Assembly (NCBI RefSeq): GCF_000423365.1
Contig: NZ_AUHV01000002.1
Coordinates: forward strand, 915,270-979,269
Length of the DNA stretch: 64,000 nucleotides
From: Maritalea myrionectae DSM 19524
GTDB lineage: Bacteria; Pseudomonadota; Alphaproteobacteria; Rhizobiales; Devosiaceae
Reading direction: 5' to 3'
Shown here in pieces: positions 59,205 through 64,000 of this stretch. The notes beneath the pieces are model-generated. The model was not told the DNA's origin and did not search any database. It saw only the letters and a program-made list of their open reading frames with translations. The number at the start of each line of letters is the position of its first letter. Within the stretch, counting starts at the first letter, position 1. Position numbers and translations under genes: made by a program.

Positions 59205-59944
59205 ATGAAGCTCTATTGGAAGTCCGCAATATTTCCGTTTCCTTCGACGGGTTCAAAGCCATCAACGCGCTTTCTTTCAGCATCGCTGAAGGAGAATTGC
59301 GGGCAATCATCGGACCGAACGGGGCGGGCAAGACAACCTTTATGGATATTGTAACGGGCAAAACCAGGCCCGATGCCGGAGAAGTCATTTGGGGCGAAAA
59401 AAATGTTTCGTTGCTCAAACGTCAGGAAAGCCAGATTGCGCGTCTCGGTGTGGGGCGGAAATTCCAAAAGCCCACGGTGTTCGAAGAGCAGAGTGTTTAT
59501 GAGAATTTGCTCATGGCGCTCGACAATGATCGTAGCCCGTTCTCGGTATTGTTCTATCGACATAATGAAAGTGACGACCAACGGATAGCGGCATTGGCCG
59601 AGGAAATTGGGCTTCAGGATCATCTGGAAAAACGCTCTGGAGACTTAAGTCACGGACAAAAACAGTGGCTGGAGATTGGCATGCTGCTCGCACAAGAACC
59701 AAGATTGCTGCTGGTGGACGAACCCGCTGCAGGCATGACCCAGGAAGAGCGCCAAAAGACGGTGGACCTGCTCCGCCGCGCGGCGCAAAGCCGGGCTGTG
59801 GTTGTCGTGGAGCACGATATGGACTTCGTCCGTAAACTCGACTGTCGGGTGACCGTATTGCACGAGGGATCGGTTCTTGCCGAAGGCTCATTGGAACATG
59901 TGACCGAAAACCAAGACGTCATTGACGTATATCTGGGGCGCTAA
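59201..59944 (+). CDS. urtD: Urea ABC transporter ATPase UrtD
   Basis: A 247-residue LivG-like ATPase with Walker A GPNGAGKTT, signature LSHGQKQWLEIGMLL (the usual SGGQ is SHGQ, as in UrtD) and LLLVDEPAAGM. It overlaps urtC by four bases, and urtE starts two bases after its stop. UrtD and UrtE form the heterodimeric motor of the importer. Confidence 0.94.
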   Translation: MNEALLEVRNISVSFDGFKAINALSFSIAEGELRAIIGPNGAGKTTFMDIVTGKTRPDAGEVIWGEKNVSLLKRQESQIARLGVGRKFQKPTVFEEQSVYENLLMALDNDRSPFSVLFYRHNESDDQRIAALAEEIGLQDHLEKRSGDLSHGQKQWLEIGMLLAQEPRLLLVDEPAAGMTQEERQKTVDLLRRAAQSRAVVVVEHDMDFVRKLDCRVTVLHEGSVLAEGSLEHVTENQDVIDVYLGR

Positions 59945-59945
59945 A

Positions 59946-60641
59946 ATGCTGGAGCTAAAAGACATCACCCTTCACTATGGCCAGAGCCAGATTTTGCACG
60001 GTGTGGATTTGGTCGCTGAAAAGGGCAAGATCACTTGTTTGTTGGGCGTAAACGGCGTCGGCAAAACAAGCCTGTTAAAAGCCATAGCAGGTGTCCACAA
60101 TCATTCTGGCGGTCACTATGTTCTGGATGGCGTGGAAAAAAAGGCGGCTTCGGCACACCATCTGGCCAAAGCCGGTATCGGCTATGTCCCGCAAGGTCGC
60201 GACATCTTTCCGCTCATGACCGTGCGGGAAAATATGGAGATCGGGTTCGCCTGTCTGGATAAAGATGAACGTGTTTTGCCAGAAGAAATGTTTGAGCTGT
60301 TTCCGGTCTTAAAGGAGATGCAGAACCGCCGTGGCGGTGACCTCTCTGGCGGCCAGCAGCAACAACTGGCCATCGCACGTGCATTGATCACGAAGCCAAA
60401 GCTTCTGCTGCTCGATGAACCCACCGAGGGCATTCAGCCCAATGTCATACAACAAATCGGACGTGTGATTTCATTTCTCAATGATCAGGGGCAAATGGCC
60501 ATTTTGCTTGTGGAGCAATATTTTGAGTTCGCCTACCAGCTTGCTGATCATATCTATTCCATGCGTCGTGGTGAGATTATTTTGGACGGCAAAAAGTCTG
60601 AGCTGAAAAAGTCTGCGGTTCTGGAAACGCTGAAGGTATGA
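59946..60641 (+). CDS. urtE: Urea ABC transporter ATPase UrtE
   Basis: A 231-residue LivF-like ATPase with Walker A GVNGVGKTS, signature LSGGQQQQLAIARA and LLLDEPTEGIQPN; the last motif is characteristic of UrtE. The start at MLELKDITLHYGQS is chosen over an upstream ATG inside urtD. It is the last transporter gene, with ureD beginning 4 bp later. Confidence 0.94.
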   Translation: MLELKDITLHYGQSQILHGVDLVAEKGKITCLLGVNGVGKTSLLKAIAGVHNHSGGHYVLDGVEKKAASAHHLAKAGIGYVPQGRDIFPLMTVRENMEIGFACLDKDERVLPEEMFELFPVLKEMQNRRGGDLSGGQQQQLAIARALITKPKLLLLDEPTEGIQPNVIQQIGRVISFLNDQGQMAILLVEQYFEFAYQLADHIYSMRRGEIILDGKKSELKKSAVLETLKV

Positions 60642-60645
60642 TTTG

Positions 60646-61467
60646 ATGCTGGATCGGGCGAGCCAAAATATTCATATGCAACGCGCCAAGGGATGCGCGA
60701 GGATTGGGTTTACGCATAAATCCGGTTCAACTCGGCTTGAGAGTTTGCATCAGTCCGGCTGCCTGAAAGCGCTGTTGCCAAATGTGCACAACACTTCGCC
60801 AGAAATTGTCTTCGTAAACACAGCAGGCGGCATCACCGGCGGCGATCAACTGGATATTTCGTGCTCGATCAGCGCGCAATCTGAGGCCACCGCCACAACG
60901 CAGACTGCCGAACGCCTTTACCGATCCACGGGCGACAATGCGTATATCAATATTCACCTGAAAGTGGATGAAAACGCCAAATTTTTCTGGCTGCCGCAAG
61001 AAACAATTGTTTTTGACGGTGCCCGGCTAACCCGTCGCATGAATGTCGAAGTGGCACCCACCGGCAGCGTGCTGTTGCTTGAAAGCTTTATGCTCGGGCG
61101 CAAAGCAATGGGTGAGAAGGTTCTTCAGTGCGATTTGTCTGATCAATGGCGCGTGTATTTGGGCGATAAGCTTGTTTTTGCAGAATCCATGAAAATCGGC
61201 GACGTCAGCGGACTGAGCTCTGCCGCGGCCCTCAAGGACAATTTGGCCTTTGCGACATTTGCATTTGTTGAGAAAGATGCACACCAAAAACTCGGCTGGC
61301 TCAACTCGCTCCTGACTGGTCTAGACATTCGCGCTGCCGCAAGCGGATGGAATGATGTTTTGGTCGCGCGATTTGTTGCTCCCGATGCATTTACGTTGCG
61401 CAGCGCCCTGTTCACAGTTTTAGAGCAATTCAACAAGCGACCCCTCCCCCGGGTTTGGCAACTTTGA
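60646..61467 (+). CDS. ureD: Urease accessory protein UreD
   Basis: UreD is the urease chaperone that, with UreF and UreG, delivers nickel to the active site. The 273-residue protein shows VNTAGGITGGDQLDI and QTAERLYRST, which are family landmarks, and ends with a typical RPLPRVWQL. It lies between urtE and ureA, the usual alphaproteobacterial order. ureF and ureG are expected past the window end. Confidence 0.93.
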   Translation: MLDRASQNIHMQRAKGCARIGFTHKSGSTRLESLHQSGCLKALLPNVHNTSPEIVFVNTAGGITGGDQLDISCSISAQSEATATTQTAERLYRSTGDNAYINIHLKVDENAKFFWLPQETIVFDGARLTRRMNVEVAPTGSVLLLESFMLGRKAMGEKVLQCDLSDQWRVYLGDKLVFAESMKIGDVSGLSSAAALKDNLAFATFAFVEKDAHQKLGWLNSLLTGLDIRAAASGWNDVLVARFVAPDAFTLRSALFTVLEQFNKRPLPRVWQL

Positions 61468-61476
61468 GGTTCAAAC

Positions 61477-61779
61477 ATGAAACTTACCCCCCGAGAAAAA
61501 GACAAGCTGTTGGTTAGTTTAGCGGCCATGGTCGCGCGAAACCGGCTTGAGCGAGGCGTTAAACTCAACCACCCGGAAGCAATCGCATTGATCACCGATT
61601 ACGTTGTTGAAGGCGCGCGCGATGGCAAGTCAGTTGCCCAGCTTATGGAAGAGGGCGGACGTGTGATCTCTGACGAGCAATGCATGGATGGCATCGCCGA
61701 CATGATCCACGAAGTTCAGGTTGAAGCGACATTTCCGGATGGAACCAAACTTGTCACTGTCCACCACCCCATTCGATAG
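61477..61779 (+). CDS. ureA: Urease gamma subunit
   Basis: The 100-residue structural subunit begins [20 protein letters not shown] and ends [18 protein letters not shown], both diagnostic for UreA. Three-gene urease (separate gamma, beta, alpha) is the bacterial norm. It lies 9 bp after ureD and 17 bp before ureB. Confidence 0.97.
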   Translation: MKLTPREKDKLLVSLAAMVARNRLERGVKLNHPEAIALITDYVVEGARDGKSVAQLMEEGGRVISDEQCMDGIADMIHEVQVEATFPDGTKLVTVHHPIR

Positions 61780-61796
61780 CTTTTTCGGAGACAAAA

Positions 61797-62102
61797 ATGA
61801 AACCAGGTGAAGTTATTACAGGACCTACTCCGATCACGCTCAATGCGGGCGTTGACTCCATTGTGCTCAGGGTTGCCAATTCAGGTGATCGGCCCATCCA
61901 GATCGGCTCGCATTACCATTTTGCCGAAGCAAACCCATTCCTCATGTTTGATCGCGATGCCGCCTATGGCATGCGTTTGGATATTGCGCCCGGCACCGCG
62001 GTTCGGTTCGAACCCGGCCAAGAGCGAGATGTGCAGTTAATCCCGATCTCCGGAAACCGCAAAGCATTCGGCTTTAATCAAAAAGTCATGGGAGACCTCT
62101 AG
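61797..62102 (+). CDS. ureB: Urease beta subunit
   Basis: The 101-residue structural subunit begins [18 protein letters not shown]. It contains [18 protein letters not shown] and ends in [11 protein letters not shown], typical UreB features. Its stop directly precedes the ureC start. It forms the trimeric base of urease with UreA and UreC. Confidence 0.97.
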   Translation: MKPGEVITGPTPITLNAGVDSIVLRVANSGDRPIQIGSHYHFAEANPFLMFDRDAAYGMRLDIAPGTAVRFEPGQERDVQLIPISGNRKAFGFNQKVMGDL

Positions 62103-63812
62103 ATGGCGCGCGATATTGCACGGAATACTTATGCCGATATGTTTGGTCCGACGACAGGCGACAAAGTTCGGCTGGCGGATACAGAGCTGTTTATTGAAGT
62201 CGAGCGGGACCTGACAACCTATGGCGAGGAAGTCAAATTCGGCGGTGGCAAAGTTATTCGCGACGGCATGGGTCAGTCTCAAGTGACAAATGCCGATGGG
62301 GCGATGGATACGGTGGTCACCAATGCGCTGATTGTCGATGTTACTGGTATTTACAAAGCCGATGTCGGGCTCAAGGCGGGCCGCATTGCAAAGATCGGCA
62401 AAGCGGGAAACCCCGATACCCAGCCAAACGTAGATGTCATCATCGGCCCCGGCACAGAGATTATTGCGGCCGAAGGTAAAATCCTCACATCGGGCGGTTT
62501 TGACAGCCACATTCATTATATTTGCCCTCAGCAAATTGACGATGCGCTGCATTCCGGCGTCACAACCATGCTTGGCGGCGGCACCGGACCCGCGCATGGC
62601 ACGTTGGCCACCACCTGCACGCCGGGGCCTTGGCATATTGGTCGCATGCTGCAATCAGCAGACAGTTTACCGATGAACCTTGCCTTTGCCGGAAAAGGCA
62701 ATGCGGCGCTGCCACAGGCATTGGAAGAGCAAGTGCTTGGCGGTGCCTGTGCCCTGAAGTTGCATGAGGATTGGGGAACCACGCCTGCAGCGATTGATTG
62801 CTGCTTGTCGGTTGCCGATGCATTTTATGTGCAGGTGATGATCCATACTGACACTTTGAATGAAAGCGGGTTTGTCGAACATACGGTTGGTGCGCTCAAA
62901 GGCAGAACCATTCACGCCTTTCATACGGAAGGCGCTGGTGGTGGTCATGCCCCCGACATCATCAAAATTTGCGGCGAGCAAAATGTGTTGCCAAGCTCCA
63001 CCAATCCGACCCGACCATTTACCGTGAACACACTTGAAGAACATCTCGACATGTTGATGGTTTGCCACCATTTGGATAAGGGCATTCCAGAGGATGTTGC
63101 CTTTGCTGAAAGTCGAATCCGAAGGGAAACCATTGCCGCAGAGGACATTTTGCATGATCTGGGCGCCTTCTCCATTATCGCATCTGACAGTCAGGCCATG
63201 GGCCGTGTCGGTGAGGTTTTGATCCGCACCTGGCAAACTGCCCATAAAATGAAGGTGCAGCGCGGTCCGTTGAAGGACGAAACGGGTGACAATGATAATG
63301 TTCGCGTCAAACGCTATATCGCCAAATACACGATAAACCCTGCGATCGCCCATGGAATTTCGAAAGAAATCGGGTCAATCGAACAAGGCAAGCGGGCCGA
63401 TCTGGTGTTGTGGGACCCGGCCTTTTTCGGAGTGAAACCTGAGATGGTTGTGATGGGCGGCAGCATCGTGGTTGCCCAGATGGGGGACCCAAACGCCTCT
63501 ATTCCCACGCCGCAGCCCGTTTATTCGCGCCCAATGTTTGGCGCGCTGGGCGGAGCCGTTCAACACACCTCGGTGTCCTTTGTATCCGCTGCGGCATTTG
63601 AAGCGGATATTGGCAATACGCTCGGATTGCAAAAGGAAACAATAGCCGTGGAGAACACACGGAATATAGGCAAATCGGATCTGGTGATGAACGATTATTG
63701 CCCTGAAATAGAAGTCAATCCGGAAACATATGAAGTGCGCGCTGACGGCGAACTTCTCACCTGCGAACCGGCCGAAGAGTTGCCGATGGCCCAAAGGTAT
63801 TTCTTGTTCTGA
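62103..63812 (+). CDS. ureC: Urease alpha subunit (catalytic)
   Basis: The 569-residue nickel enzyme hydrolyses urea to ammonia and carbamate. Metal and catalytic residues are intact: H136 and H138 ([11 protein letters not shown]), carbamylated K219 (ALKLHEDWG), H248 (MIHTD), H274 (HAFHTEG), flap C321-H322-H323 (VCHHLDKG) and D362 ([10 protein letters not shown]). Length and sequence are standard for the family. It is fed by the UrtABCDE importer upstream, and its stop overlaps the ureE start. Confidence 0.98.
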   Translation: MARDIARNTYADMFGPTTGDKVRLADTELFIEVERDLTTYGEEVKFGGGKVIRDGMGQSQVTNADGAMDTVVTNALIVDVTGIYKADVGLKAGRIAKIGKAGNPDTQPNVDVIIGPGTEIIAAEGKILTSGGFDSHIHYICPQQIDDALHSGVTTMLGGGTGPAHGTLATTCTPGPWHIGRMLQSADSLPMNLAFAGKGNAALPQALEEQVLGGACALKLHEDWGTTPAAIDCCLSVADAFYVQVMIHTDTLNESGFVEHTVGALKGRTIHAFHTEGAGGGHAPDIIKICGEQNVLPSSTNPTRPFTVNTLEEHLDMLMVCHHLDKGIPEDVAFAESRIRRETIAAEDILHDLGAFSIIASDSQAMGRVGEVLIRTWQTAHKMKVQRGPLKDETGDNDNVRVKRYIAKYTINPAIAHGISKEIGSIEQGKRADLVLWDPAFFGVKPEMVVMGGSIVVAQMGDPNASIPTPQPVYSRPMFGALGGAVQHTSVSFVSAAAFEADIGNTLGLQKETIAVENTRNIGKSDLVMNDYCPEIEVNPETYEVRADGELLTCEPAEELPMAQRYFLF

Positions 63813-64000
63813 TGTTACGCGCTTTAAAAATTGACCGCCGCCAGGCGGATCCCATCGATACGGTAACCCTTTCATTTGATGATCGTTTTCGTCGCCGGAT
63901 CAAGCTGTGTGGTGATGCTGGAACCGAGTTCCTGCTGGATCTTGAGAAAACGACTGAGCTTCACGAGGGCGATGATCTGATTTTAGAGGACAACTCGCAT
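63812..64000 (+). CDS. ureE: Urease accessory protein UreE, partial (runs off window)
   Basis: The first 63 residues of the nickel carrier UreE are present, starting [18 protein letters not shown] with the beta-rich N-terminal domain (FLLDLEKTTELHEGDDLILE). The start overlaps the ureC stop (TGATG). The metal-binding C-terminal domain lies beyond the window. Confidence 0.88.
   Translation, partial: MLRALKIDRRQADPIDTVTLSFDDRFRRRIKLCGDAGTEFLLDLEKTTELHEGDDLILEDNSH

Noticed and set aside
1-64000. CRISPR arrays, tRNA or rRNA genes, insertion sequences, prophage
   Set aside because: No regularly spaced repeats, cloverleaf genes, transposases, integrases or phage structural genes were recognised on reading both strands.

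Overview
The window looks like chromosomal DNA of a heterotrophic, probably marine or plant-associated alphaproteobacterium (Hyphomicrobiales or Rhodobacterales type). The pointers are the moderately high GC, a ChoXWV/BetIBA choline cluster, many rhizobial-style sugar ABC importers with dedicated regulators, a UrtABCDE-urease cluster and an Nqr operon. Species is not claimed. I saw no tRNA, rRNA, insertion sequence, phage gene or CRISPR array. Nearly all of the window is a chain of compact catabolic loci, each with its own regulator.

Layout. 1-6.8 kb: choline import (choXWV, minus strand) divergent from betI-betB-betA, with a BetI-type palindrome between them. 6.9-10.4 kb: an HxlR-type regulator divergent from a flavin monooxygenase-like acyl-CoA dehydrogenase-fold protein, a flavin reductase and a nitrilase. 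10.4-23.5 kb: a RuBisCO-like protein, a split transketolase, an RbsD/FucU-type mutarotase and a ribose-type importer (minus strand); then mtnK-mtnA, a SorC-type regulator and a fused class II aldolase/short-chain dehydrogenase. Three related palindromes tie these units together. This is the most novel-looking system: a 5-methylthioribose or 5-deoxyribose utilisation locus with a RuBisCO-like and transketolase branch.

23.5-33.9 kb: a large PIG-L deacetylase and a ROK regulator, divergent from a family 1 sugar ABC operon that carries an argininosuccinate-lyase-like enzyme and a PfkB kinase. 34-44.5 kb: an unusual cytoplasmic regulator (winged helix fused to a family 1 solute-binding domain), a ribose-type importer, a GMC oxidoreductase and two Gfo/Idh/MocA dehydrogenases. 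A recurring 13-bp palindrome marks their promoters. 44.5-45.0 kb: a non-coding stretch with a perfect 19-bp palindrome.

45-53.5 kb: uspA, a CBS-domain protein, nqrM, apbE and nqrFEDCBA with an unusually short NqrB. The operon is divergent from a pentaheme cytochrome c, and FNR/FixK-type boxes lie in two promoters. 53.6-64 kb: a LysR regulator divergent from urtABCDE-ureDABC and the start of ureE, which runs off the window. Together the loci scavenge osmolyte, nitrile, deoxysugar, glycoside/polyol and urea substrates, next to a sodium-pumping respiratory module.
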